From PWPR01 sp964497955 (GTDB taxonomy: Bacteria > Bacillota > UBA994 > PWPR01): a stretch of DNA of 7,924 bases. Under the pieces are notes generated by a model. The model searched no databases and was not told the origin of the DNA. It worked only from the letters and a program-made list of their open reading frames with translations. The stretch is from positions 1 through 7,924 of the forward strand of contig CAZCFQ010000101.1 in assembly GCA_964497955.1 (NCBI GenBank), read 5' to 3'. Of the stretch, positions 1 to 7,026 are shown piece after piece. Position numbers and translations under genes: made by a program. Positions within the stretch are counted from its first letter, which is position 1. Each line of letters starts with the position of its first letter.

Positions 1-149
1 TCTGCTGCTTTAGGAACCTCTACTTGCTTATAAAAAACCACTAATGGAACAATAAAAATTAAAATCATTGCAAAGAGTAAGAAAAAGTTCCTAAATTTAT
101 CTAAAGTTTGTTGCTGTTTCTTCTTCATTCTTTTTTTTCTACTTTTCAT
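1..149 (-). CDS. Partial small membrane protein, N-terminus only (unknown function)
   Basis: An open frame starts at ATG 149-147 and stays open for 49 codons to the left edge, so only the N-terminus is visible. It begins with a strongly basic stretch (MKSRKKRMKKKQQQ) followed, at about residues 22-41, by one hydrophobic membrane segment (FFLLFAMILIFIVPLVVFY), then a short polar stretch entering the unseen part. This is the layout of a single-pass protein with a cytoplasmic basic N-terminus; the rest would lie outside the membrane. A G-rich stretch (GGTGGGGTGG) just before the ATG can act as ribosome binding site, and a good promoter lies at 189-216, so it is probably the first gene of its transcript. 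I do not recognise the family. The open frame, promoter and composition support a real gene. Confidence 0.6.
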   Translation of the reverse strand, partial: MKSRKKRMKKKQQQTLDKFRNFFLLFAMILIFIVPLVVFYKQVEVPKAA

Positions 150-188
150 AGCCACCCCACCATATTTTTTCCTAAAAAACTTACCTAG

Positions 189-216
189 ATTATATCAATA
201 ATGAATGTATAAACAA
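189..216 (-). promoter_or_regulatory. Predicted sigma-A promoter for the left-edge gene
   Basis: Read on the minus strand, TTGTTT (216-211) is followed after 16 bases by TATAAT (194-189), with an extended TG one base before the -10 hexamer. The expected start of transcription is near 182, giving a leader of about 33 nt before the ATG at 149. The match to consensus is good, but no experimental evidence is available. Confidence 0.6.
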
Positions 217-303
217 AATAAATATATTAATTGCTTATTATTATTCTTTTAGTGTTAAATTTGCTCATTTAAAAATTTATTTTCAAATTAATCAATTTAG
301 GGC

Positions 304-332
304 TTTTCATTAAGGCATTTATCTGATATAGT
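304..332 (+). promoter_or_regulatory. Predicted sigma-A promoter for the cold-shock gene
   Basis: TTTTCA (304-309) and TATAGT (327-332) are separated by 17 bases, and the -10 is extended by TG at 324-325. Transcription would start near 339, leaving a leader of about 74 nt before the csp start codon. Long leaders are usual for cold-shock genes. The rest of 150-412 is AT-rich, and I see no gene in it. Confidence 0.55.
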
Positions 333-341
333 AACTATTGA

Positions 342-383
342 CCTTCGATAAGAACAAATTTGAAGTAATAAGCACGTCGAAGG
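342..383 (+). promoter_or_regulatory. Leader hairpin upstream of the cold-shock gene
   Basis: CCTTCGA (342-348) is exactly complementary to TCGAAGG (377-383). A further T-G wobble (349/376) gives 8 pairs around a loop of about 26 nt. The hairpin would lie at the very 5' end of the predicted csp transcript and end 14 nt before the AGGAG ribosome binding site at 398-402. Cold-shock mRNA leaders are known to act through temperature-dependent structure. That this one does so is inference. Confidence 0.4.
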
Positions 384-412
384 AATTTATAAGTATTAGG
401 AGTATGTATTAA

Positions 413-613
413 ATGACAAAAGGCACAGTAAAATGGTTTAACGATCAAAAGGGTTATGGTTTCATTACTGCAGAAGACGGAACAGATGTATTTGTACACT
501 ATTCAGCAATCAACAAAGAAGGACATAAGTCACTAGCAGAAGGTCAAGAAGTTAGTTTTGAAGTAGCTGCTGGACAAAAAGGTCCTAAAGCTGAAAACGT
601 AAACCCTTTATAA
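413..613 (+). CDS. Cold-shock protein, CspA family
   Basis: A 66-residue single cold-shock (OB-fold) domain, the normal full length for CspA/CspB proteins. It binds single-stranded RNA and DNA in the cytoplasm and acts as an RNA chaperone that melts secondary structure, especially after temperature downshift. Both nucleic-acid-binding motifs are present: RNP1 as KGYGFI at residues 13-18 and RNP2 as VFVHY at 26-30. The typical start GTVKWFN and the aromatic residues W8, F9, F17, F27 and H29 are also there. The start is fixed by AGGAG at 398-402, ten bases before the ATG. It is monocistronic, with its own extended -10 promoter, a structured leader and a terminator at 642-667. The gene converges on trkH. 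The family call is near certain; which paralogue it is (cspA, B, C or D) cannot be decided from sequence alone. Confidence 0.97.
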   Translation: MTKGTVKWFNDQKGYGFITAEDGTDVFVHYSAINKEGHKSLAEGQEVSFEVAAGQKGPKAENVNPL

Positions 614-641
614 TATTTGAAGTTATATAGGTAACAACAAC

Positions 642-670
642 AAACCCCAAGGTTTCCTTGGGGTTTTGTT
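642..670 (+). terminator. Rho-independent terminator of csp, probably bidirectional
   Basis: AAACCCCAAGG (642-652) pairs perfectly with CCTTGGGGTTT (656-666) around a 3-nt loop, followed by a T-rich tail on the plus strand. Read on the minus strand, the same stem is followed by a GTTTGTTGTTGTT tract, and it lies 47 bases past the trkH stop. It can therefore end both convergent transcripts. Confidence 0.9.
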
Positions 671-713
671 AATTTTAAATTATTTTTTGTTTATATCTAA
701 GCATATCTTAAAA

Positions 714-2201
714 TTAATCTTTTTTCTTATTAAAAGCAAACTTAAAGTCTTGGATAAATTTGCTAATTGCAAAAAAGACAATGAAGAACTCTAACCTTCC
801 TAAAATCATTCCAATATTTTGAGTCCATAAAATTCCAGTAGGTGCACTTGCTGAGGTTATTCCACTTGTTAACCCTACTGTTCCTAAACATGAAGCAAAC
901 TCATAAATAGATTTATCTAAAGGAAATCCATGTAATAAAAATATAAATACACCTAAAGTAAATGTTATTAGAAAAACTATTATATAATTAGCAGCTTCTA
1001 AACCATGCCAGTTTGAAACTCGTTGTTTCCCTTTAACATTATATATCAGGTTTGTATCTATTAGAGTTCCTGGTCTAAGAAAGGACTTTATATTATACAG
1101 CAAAGATTTTAGAATAACATTTAATCTATAGAGTTTAATACCTCCAGAAGTAGAACCAATACCTCCACCTATAATCATAAATATTACTATAATAAATAAG
1201 ATAGAACTAGGCCATGCCTCATATCCAGTCGTAGCAAATCCAGAAGTAGAAAGAGCTGACACTAGTTGAAAAGCACTTTTTCTTAAAGGATTTAAGCTAG
1301 TTGCAATATTAGAGTTAGCTAAAAGTAAAACTGCAATTATACAACCAGCAAAAATGAGCTTAACTAAAAGTCTTAGTTCATCTACTTTAAAAAACTCTTT
1401 TACTTTACCTTTTAAAAGTATATAGTGTGATGCAAAATTTATCGAGCCAATCAACATTAATACTATTGTAACTATTTCGATACCAACACTATTATACCCA
1501 CCAATGCTAGAACTACTTACAGAAAATCCTCCAGTTGAAACTGCTGTCATTGAATGATTAAGCGAGTCAAAAAAAGGCATGCCAGCTATAATATATGCTA
1601 TTGTACCAAAGATAAAGTATCCCAAATATATGGTGAAAAATATTTTTGTTGATTTACCTATAGTTGGCAAAATCTTATTATCCTTACCTTCAATAGATCT
1701 CATACCTATCCCACTAGGCCCAATAATAGCTGATAACATTATTATGGAAAAGCCAGCTCCTCCAAAAAATTGCATAACACTTCGTAGCATTAAAAATACC
1801 TTTGGAGTATTATCCACATCAATTACAGTTAATCCTGTAGTAGTCCATCCACTGACAGCTTCAAAAATTGCTTGATTAATTCCAAGTTGGCCTGAAATGA
1901 AAAAAGTTAAACTTGAAAATGCAATTGCCAAAAGCCAAGAAACTACTATTATAATTCCAGCTTCTGATAAAGAGAGTCTTATATTAGTATTAGCTTCTTT
2001 ACATACTTTTCTAATGGCTATTCCAGCTATTATACTAATGCTAGCTGAAATTATGAAATACTTAGTTAGGGATGCCTCTTCTAAATTAAAAGGTATTGAT
2101 AAGATAGGTAATAGTAACGTAACTCCAATTATTAAAAAGGCAATACCTATATAACTAAGAATTAAAATATATCTACTTTTTAGTTGCTTTTTGTAATTCA
2201 T
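714..2201 (-). CDS. trkH: TrkH-type K+ transporter, membrane subunit
   Basis: A polytopic inner-membrane protein of 495 residues, close to the usual TrkH length and longer than most KtrB. It forms the ion pathway of a Trk K+ uptake system and normally works with a cytoplasmic nucleotide-binding TrkA/KtrA subunit, which is not in this window. The four re-entrant filter loops are visible, each with its glycine: SGWTTTGLT near 117-125 (G123), STGGFS near 222-227, STSGFATTGY near 318-327 (G321) and GTVGLTSG near 440-447 (G443). The conserved GGGIGSTSGGIK (345-356) and GRLEFF (468-473) also fit. I prefer ATG 2201 (protein starting MNYK, usual for TrkH) to an in-frame GTG at 2210, which lies three residues earlier with poor spacing to any ribosome binding site. 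The gene is third in an apparent operon, 25 bases after the response regulator. The family is clear; transport of K+ rather than Na+ is inferred. Confidence 0.93.
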   Translation of the reverse strand: MNYKKQLKSRYILILSYIGIAFLIIGVTLLLPILSIPFNLEEASLTKYFIISASISIIAGIAIRKVCKEANTNIRLSLSEAGIIIVVSWLLAIAFSSLTFFISGQLGINQAIFEAVSGWTTTGLTVIDVDNTPKVFLMLRSVMQFFGGAGFSIIMLSAIIGPSGIGMRSIEGKDNKILPTIGKSTKIFFTIYLGYFIFGTIAYIIAGMPFFDSLNHSMTAVSTGGFSVSSSSIGGYNSVGIEIVTIVLMLIGSINFASHYILLKGKVKEFFKVDELRLLVKLIFAGCIIAVLLLANSNIATSLNPLRKSAFQLVSALSTSGFATTGYEAWPSSILFIIVIFMIIGGGIGSTSGGIKLYRLNVILKSLLYNIKSFLRPGTLIDTNLIYNVKGKQRVSNWHGLEAANYIIVFLITFTLGVFIFLLHGFPLDKSIYEFASCLGTVGLTSGITSASAPTGILWTQNIGMILGRLEFFIVFFAISKFIQDFKFAFNKKKD

Positions 2202-2226
2202 CCAAATCACTTACTTCTTTTTTTTA

Positions 2227-2916
2227 TTACTTCTTAATTTTTTTATCTCCCATATCTATAAGATTCTTACTTTTTGAGTAGGTATAACTTGAAGACCTTT
2301 CTAAATTAGATCTTGCAGGTTTATAAGTTGGATCATAGGCAAGTGCAGCCCGATAATGCTTCTGAGCTCTCTCAATTTCATCGTTAAACTCTGCTATAAC
2401 ACCTAAAAGGTTATATGGTTCAGCCTTTTCTACTTCAAGTGAGATCGCTTGTTTTAGATACTTAAAAGCCTTTTGATATTCTTGATTCATAATGCTTTTT
2501 TTACTAAATTGTAAATAATCTTGGTATCCTTCTAATTCACTCTCGACTAACTTTTCTCTAGCTAGCACTTCTGATACAATTTCTCTAATTTCCTCCGGTG
2601 TAAAAGGCTTTCCTATAAAATCAATTGCACCTAATTTCATAGCTTCTACTGCTTTTTCTACTGATCCATAAGCAGTCATTATAATAACATCTGTTTTAAT
2701 TGACTTCTCTCTCATTTTATTAAGTACTTCTAAACCTGTCAGCCCTGGCATTCTAATATCAAGAAGCACTAAGTCAAAGTTTTCTTTTTCTAAAGCGTTT
2801 AAGGCCTCTTCACCATTAACTGCTTCACTGAGGTCGTATGCTTCACTACTAAAGCACTGTCTTAAAGTCATTCTTATGTTTTTTTCATCATCAACTATTA
2901 ATAATCTCTTTGTCAT
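2227..2916 (-). CDS. Response regulator: receiver domain plus TPR-like tail, no DNA-binding domain
   Basis: A 229-residue cytoplasmic protein. Residues 1-120 are a complete receiver domain: acidic pair D9/D10 (IVDDE), phospho-acceptor D53 (LLDIRMPG), switch T81 (MTAYGS) and K103 (GKPF). Instead of a helix-turn-helix output domain, residues of about 135-205 form amphipathic helices with TPR spacing (EYQKAFKYLKQAISLE, AEPYNLLGVIAE, AQKHYRAALAYDPTYKPA). The last 25 residues are polar and lysine-rich. It should be phosphorylated by the kinase encoded just upstream and act through protein-protein contact. The start is ATG 2916, because AAGGAG at 2926-2931 lies nine bases before it; the in-frame TTG at 2937 lies before that site and is rejected. 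It sits 35 bases after the kinase and 25 before trkH. The receiver call is certain. The TPR assignment is by eye, and the partner of the tail is unknown. Confidence 0.92.
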   Translation of the reverse strand: MTKRLLIVDDEKNIRMTLRQCFSSEAYDLSEAVNGEEALNALEKENFDLVLLDIRMPGLTGLEVLNKMREKSIKTDVIIMTAYGSVEKAVEAMKLGAIDFIGKPFTPEEIREIVSEVLAREKLVESELEGYQDYLQFSKKSIMNQEYQKAFKYLKQAISLEVEKAEPYNLLGVIAEFNDEIERAQKHYRAALAYDPTYKPARSNLERSSSYTYSKSKNLIDMGDKKIKK

Positions 2917-2925
2917 AGATAACTT

Positions 2926-2931
2926 CTCCTT
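2926..2931 (-). promoter_or_regulatory. Ribosome binding site that sets the response regulator start
   Basis: AAGGAG lies nine bases before ATG 2916 on the minus strand. It falls inside the seven-codon extension that would follow from using the upstream TTG, so it argues against that longer form. Confidence 0.75.
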
Positions 2932-2951
2932 AATCAAATTATTTACCTAGT

Positions 2952-4025
2952 TTATTCATATTTGTTTAATGTAAAGAAAAAGGTACTTCCTTTACCAACT
3001 TCACTTTCAACCCAGATTTTACCTCCATGAGCTTCAATTATTTCCTTTGCAATAGATAACCCTAATCCAGAGCTTCCTGCCTTTGAAACGTCAGTTTTAA
3101 CTTGGACAAATTTATCAAAAATCTTGTCATGATAATCATCTGGAATACCCATACCATTATCAGAGATAGAAACCATTACTAATTGATCTTGTTGTTGCGC
3201 ATTAACTACTATTTTTCCACTACCATCGTCAGCTATATATCTTAAAGCATTACTAATAATGTTTGTAATTACAGATGAAATTTTATCAGCATCTGCAGCT
3301 ACTAAATCAATATCACCTTCTTGATTAATATCGATACTAGCATCTACCTTTTTTACTTGAGATTTTAATCCTTCTACAGTGGTTTTAATAATTTCTACTA
3401 TAGAAACTCCTTCTAGATTAACACTTGCTCTTCCTGCTTCTAATTTTGATAAATCAAGTAAATCATCTACTAAGACACTCAAACGCTCTTGATCTTCCTT
3501 AATCGCTTCTATCAATTCTTTTTTATTGCTATCTAAATCACTACTTTGTTCAAGTAGTAATCCAACGCTCATTCCTATTGAAGTTAAAGGAGTTCTTAAC
3601 TCGTGCGCTGCTGTTAGTATGAATTGGCTCTTCATTTCATCCAATTGTTTCAGTTTTGTGATATCTTGTAAAAGAGTAACTTCTCCAATACTATTATCCT
3701 TCTCATCTCTTACAGTTCTAGCCTCTACTCTATAATACTTTTTTGAGCTACCTTCTTTAATTGAAATGTTTTCATACACTCTATAGGACAAATCTTTATC
3801 TAAATCTGTCTTACTAGCTTTATCTATTAAATTATAAATATCTTGATTATCTATCACTTCTAAAAATTTCTTCCCTACAACCTCGTCCTGTCTTATTTTG
3901 AATAATTCTTCTGCAGCTTTATTTATAAGAATTATTTTTTTATTCTCATCTGTAACAATCATTGCATCACTAATGCTATTAATTATCATCGTTGTCATAA
4001 GTCTAAACTTTAATGAAGAATCCAT
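2952..4025 (-). CDS. Soluble PAS-domain sensor histidine kinase
   Basis: A 357-residue kinase with no membrane segment, so it probably senses an internal signal. A PAS domain covers about residues 12-125 (SISDAMIVTDENKKIILINKA onward, ending DITKLKQLDEMKSQF). The HisKA dimerisation helix carries the phospho-acceptor H141 in HELRTPL. The ATP-binding domain follows, with an N box (N255, N259), G1 as DNGMGIP (289-295), an F box as FDKF (303-306) and G2 as SSGLGLSIAKEI (318-329). All catalytic motifs are intact. The start is ATG 4025: an in-frame TAA stop directly precedes it, which rules out a longer form, although the ribosome binding site is weak (GAAAGTG). It is the first gene of the kinase, regulator, trkH unit and has its own promoter at 4063-4091. 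The obvious partner is the next gene. The ligand cannot be told from sequence. Confidence 0.95.
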   Translation of the reverse strand: MDSSLKFRLMTTMIINSISDAMIVTDENKKIILINKAAEELFKIRQDEVVGKKFLEVIDNQDIYNLIDKASKTDLDKDLSYRVYENISIKEGSSKKYYRVEARTVRDEKDNSIGEVTLLQDITKLKQLDEMKSQFILTAAHELRTPLTSIGMSVGLLLEQSSDLDSNKKELIEAIKEDQERLSVLVDDLLDLSKLEAGRASVNLEGVSIVEIIKTTVEGLKSQVKKVDASIDINQEGDIDLVAADADKISSVITNIISNALRYIADDGSGKIVVNAQQQDQLVMVSISDNGMGIPDDYHDKIFDKFVQVKTDVSKAGSSGLGLSIAKEIIEAHGGKIWVESEVGKGSTFFFTLNKYE

Positions 4026-4062
4026 TTATATCACACTTTCATCACATATATTTACACTATTT

Positions 4063-4091
4063 ATTATATCGTTAACTAAGTTTTTTTTCAC
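4063..4091 (-). promoter_or_regulatory. Predicted promoter of the kinase-regulator-trkH operon
   Basis: On the minus strand GTGAAA (4091-4086) precedes TATAAT (4068-4063) by 17 bases. The -10 is perfect; the -35 matches 4 of 6 bases. The predicted start near 4056 gives a leader of about 30 nt, too short for a riboswitch. No further promoter or terminator is evident between the three genes. Confidence 0.5.
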
Positions 4092-4122
4092 TTATTGTAA
4101 AAATTCTTAAAGAATTAGTTTT

Positions 4123-4158
4123 AAAAAAAATTGATAAGAGTTAATACCCTTACCAATT
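4123..4158 (-). terminator. Rho-independent terminator of the P-type ATPase gene
   Basis: On the minus strand AATTGGTAAGGG (4158-4147) pairs with CTCTTATCAATT (4140-4129) over 12 pairs around a 6-nt loop, followed by a run of eight T. Two of the pairs are G-U wobbles that work only in the minus-strand RNA, which fixes the direction. It lies just past the ATPase stop and separates that gene from the kinase operon. Confidence 0.88.
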
Positions 4159-4171
4159 ATTTTTAATTTTT

Positions 4172-6928
4172 TTATAAATCTTCAAGTTTACTTCTTTTGT
4201 AAGCTTTAATAATCTCATGGTTTAGTAGCAATATTAAAGCTGCACCTAATACATATCCCCAATCAAGTAAACTAATCGAAGCAAAGCTTAAGAAGTTTTG
4301 TATTAGTGGTAGATTCACTGCTAGTACTACCAAAGCAATGGATATACCAATTGAAGCTAATATTTTCTTATTTGAGAAGAAATTACGATTAAAGATTGTT
4401 TGATACTCATATCTTCTAGACATAATATTAGCAAACTGACAAAAGGCTATTGTTAAATAAGTTATTGTAGTTCCTCTTGCATAAGCTTGTGTTCCAACTT
4501 CTAATATTCCACCACTTCTAGCCATGAATAACTCAAAATTGCCAAAAGCTAAAGCACCTATTAATAAGCCTAAATAGATAACCTCTATTCCCGTTTTCTT
4601 ATTAATTATATGATCATCCTGATCTCTTGGTGGTAACTTCATTAGTGTTTTGGCACCTGGATCAAAAGTAAGTGCTGTTAGTGGCATTATCTCAGCAAAC
4701 AAATCAATGGCCAGTATTTGAATAGCTAATATTGGTATAGGATGTCCCCATAGAGATACAGCTAACAAGCCAAGCACAACAGCTATTAGTTCCGCTCCAT
4801 TTGTTGTCATAGAAGCAAGAACGGTCTTTTTAAGATTATTATAAATTATTCTTCCTTCTCTTACTGCATCTACCAATGTAACGTATGAGTCGTCAAGGAG
4901 TACTAGCTCACTAGCTTCTTTAGCAACATCTGTACCCATTGTACCCATTGCTACTCCAATATGAGCGTTCTTAAGAGCTGGAGCGTCATTAACTCCATCA
5001 CCAGTAACTGCTACAATTTCTTGTTCAAACTTTAAGTTCTTAACTACTCTTAGTTTATCTTCAGGCGAAACCCTTGAAAAAATTAGCTCCTCATTTTCTC
5101 TCATCAATTCTCTTAATCTATCATCACTTAAACTCTTAAGTTCAGCTCCAGTAATAACTGCAACGTCTCCACCTTCAGGATCAAGACCAATTTCTTTACC
5201 AATAGCTTGTGCTGTAATTGCATGATCTCCTGTCATAATGAAAGTTCTAATATGGGCATCATGTGCCGCCTTGATAGCCTCAGCTACTCCTTCTTTTGGT
5301 GGATCTATCATAGCCATTAAACCTAAAAATGTTACATCTCTTTCAACTTCATCAATATCATAATCCCTACCATCAGGATCTAGCTCTCTATAAGCTATTG
5401 CTAAAACTCTCATAGCTTCTTTTGAATACATCTCATAAGCAAGCTTAATATCTTGTTGGTCTTGTGCAGTAATCTCTACAACTTCTCCATCTTTGTAAAT
5501 ATATTTTGCTATTTCTAATATTCCATCAGGAGCACCTTTCATACAAAGAACTTGTCTTTCTCCTTCATCAAACTCTCTAACTGATGACATTCTTTTTCTA
5601 AATGAATCAAATGGGAACTCATGAAGTTCAGGGTTTTCTTCATCTTCATTAGGAGATCGTGTTCCTATTTTGGTTGATGCAGTAATTAAAGCTGCCTCAG
5701 TAGGATCTCCAATTGCATACCATGTTTTATGTTCTTCATCTGGCTTATGTATTTCAGCATTTGAAGCCATAGTAGCAGCATCAAACATAATTTCAATTTC
5801 ATTAATTCTTTCTTGACTTAGTTCATTACCGTCATCATCTAATATTGTACCTTTAGGTTCATATCCCAAACCAGTAATGTCATAAAACCTTTGATTAAAA
5901 TATACTGATCTAACAGTCATCTCATTTTTAGTCAAAGTACCTGTTTTATCAGTACAAATAATAGTAGTAGAACCAAGTGTTTCTACTGAAGATAGCTTTT
6001 TAACTACAGCCTTTTTCTCAGCTAACCTGTTACTACCTTGACTTAAAGCTACTGAAACCTGTGCTGGTAATGCTTGTGGTACAACAGCTACTGCAACTCC
6101 AAGCCCGTAAGTCAATGCTACTATTAGAGGAAAACCTTGTTGATAAGAAGTTCCAAAAAGCAATACTCCTACTACTACAGCTAAAAGAGCTAATTGGTTG
6201 GCTAGTTTTAAGAATTCTTTTTGCAAAGGAGACATCGATGTATCTTCTTCTTGCGTTAAGTTAGCTATTTTACCAAGTTCTGTATCCATAGCAGACCCGA
6301 CTACAATTCCTCTACCATTACCTGTAGCTACATTTGTACCTAAGTAAGCCATATTATCTCTATCACCTAATGAAACATTCTTCCTGATAGCCTTATTCTG
6401 TTTTTCTTGAGGCATAGATTCACCAGTAAGTGCAAAGTCATTTGTCTTAAGATTAAATGATTGAATTATTCTTAAATCAGCTGGAACTTTATCACCTTCA
6501 TCTAAAAGAACTAAATCTCCTAATACTAAATCACTTTGGCTTATCTCCATTTGTTCACCATTTCTTATTACTTTAGCTGGAGATTGTACTAAATCCTTTA
6601 GTTTGTTAAGAATTTGTTCTGCTTTAAATTCTTGAAAAAATCCAATAACAGCATTTACCATTACTATTATTAGCATAATAGCTGCATCTGAGTAGTTTTG
6701 TATAAATAAACTCATTAATGCTGCTACTAAAAGTATAATAACTAATACATCTTTAAATTGTTCTAAAAACATCTTGATTTTTGATTTTTGCTCTGTTGTT
6801 TGTAACTCATTTGGGCCATTTTCTTCAAGACGCTTACTTGCTTCCTCTTTACTTAACCCATCTTTCCCAGTATCAAACTCTTTAAATAGTTCTTCTATAC
6901 TGAGATTATAGGCTTGCTTTTCATCCAT
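4172..6928 (-). CDS. P2-type cation-transporting ATPase (Ca2+ pump family), with altered M4 site
   Basis: A full-length 918-residue P-type ATPase, a membrane pump that couples ATP hydrolysis to cation export. In order: N-terminal cation-ATPase domain (about 5-75), M1-M2, actuator domain with TGES (168-171), M3-M4, phosphorylation loop DKTGTLT with D327, nucleotide domain with KGAP (464-467), TGD (566-568), GDGVNDAP (643-650) and six C-terminal membrane segments. The overall match is to the SERCA/PMCA-like group. The ion site differs: the SERCA PEGLP of M4 reads PQALP here (Q285, codon CAA at 6076-6074). M5 keeps N710 and E713. M6 has D742, A745 and E746 where SERCA has N, T and D. Ca2+ is the default substrate, but Na+ or another cation is possible. 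GGAGAG lies six bases before the ATG. It has its own promoter (6963-6991) and terminator (4123-4158), so it is monocistronic. Confidence 0.95.
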   Translation of the reverse strand: MDEKQAYNLSIEELFKEFDTGKDGLSKEEASKRLEENGPNELQTTEQKSKIKMFLEQFKDVLVIILLVAALMSLFIQNYSDAAIMLIIVMVNAVIGFFQEFKAEQILNKLKDLVQSPAKVIRNGEQMEISQSDLVLGDLVLLDEGDKVPADLRIIQSFNLKTNDFALTGESMPQEKQNKAIRKNVSLGDRDNMAYLGTNVATGNGRGIVVGSAMDTELGKIANLTQEEDTSMSPLQKEFLKLANQLALLAVVVGVLLFGTSYQQGFPLIVALTYGLGVAVAVVPQALPAQVSVALSQGSNRLAEKKAVVKKLSSVETLGSTTIICTDKTGTLTKNEMTVRSVYFNQRFYDITGLGYEPKGTILDDDGNELSQERINEIEIMFDAATMASNAEIHKPDEEHKTWYAIGDPTEAALITASTKIGTRSPNEDEENPELHEFPFDSFRKRMSSVREFDEGERQVLCMKGAPDGILEIAKYIYKDGEVVEITAQDQQDIKLAYEMYSKEAMRVLAIAYRELDPDGRDYDIDEVERDVTFLGLMAMIDPPKEGVAEAIKAAHDAHIRTFIMTGDHAITAQAIGKEIGLDPEGGDVAVITGAELKSLSDDRLRELMRENEELIFSRVSPEDKLRVVKNLKFEQEIVAVTGDGVNDAPALKNAHIGVAMGTMGTDVAKEASELVLLDDSYVTLVDAVREGRIIYNNLKKTVLASMTTNGAELIAVVLGLLAVSLWGHPIPILAIQILAIDLFAEIMPLTALTFDPGAKTLMKLPPRDQDDHIINKKTGIEVIYLGLLIGALAFGNFELFMARSGGILEVGTQAYARGTTITYLTIAFCQFANIMSRRYEYQTIFNRNFFSNKKILASIGISIALVVLAVNLPLIQNFLSFASISLLDWGYVLGAALILLLNHEIIKAYKRSKLEDL

Positions 6929-6962
6929 ATTAATCTCTCCGTTTCAAGTCTTAAGTATTAAA

Positions 6963-6991
6963 ATTATAAAGTAGATAATCTTATAAAACAA
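6963..6991 (-). promoter_or_regulatory. Predicted sigma-A promoter of the P-type ATPase gene
   Basis: On the minus strand TTGTTT (6991-6986) is followed after exactly 17 bases by TATAAT (6968-6963). Transcription would start near 6956, giving a leader of about 28 nt. The -35 lies one base from the palindrome at 6993-7016. Confidence 0.65.
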
Positions 6992-6992
6992 G

Positions 6993-7016
6993 TTAAGTGA
7001 GATAAATCTCACTTAA
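6993..7016 (-). terminator. Perfect palindrome after gpx: probable terminator, possible operator
   Basis: TTAAGTGAGAT (6993-7003) and ATCTCACTTAA (7006-7016) are perfect 11-bp arms separated by two bases. The element starts 10 bases after the gpx stop codon, and in the minus-strand RNA it is followed by CUUGUUUU, a moderate U tract, so termination of gpx is the simplest reading. The stem is AT-rich, and the palindrome abuts the -35 of the ATPase promoter, so a protein-binding role is also possible. Confidence 0.6.
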
Positions 7017-7026
7017 TAATGTTTAT

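Noticed and set aside
1579..2154. Plus-strand ORFs 1579-1875 and 1897-2154
   Set aside because: They lie antisense inside trkH, lack ribosome binding sites and encode composition expected from the reverse of membrane-protein codons.
2917..2937. TTG 2937 as start of the response regulator
   Set aside because: The AAGGAG site lies inside this extension and is well spaced for ATG 2916; receiver domains normally begin within a few residues of the first beta strand, as with ATG 2916.
4026..4062. A c-di-AMP or other riboswitch before the kinase-trkH operon
   Set aside because: The predicted leader is only about 30 nt, too short for such an element.
3526..4110. Plus-strand ORFs 3526-3735 and 3898-4110
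   Set aside because: They are antisense to a kinase gene whose motifs are all intact. The hydrophobic stretches arise from the reversed coding strand and no promoter or ribosome binding site supports them.
6061..6264. Plus-strand ORF 6061-6264
   Set aside because: It is antisense to the M3-M4 region of the ATPase; its Leu/Gln-rich sequence is a shadow and has no start signals.
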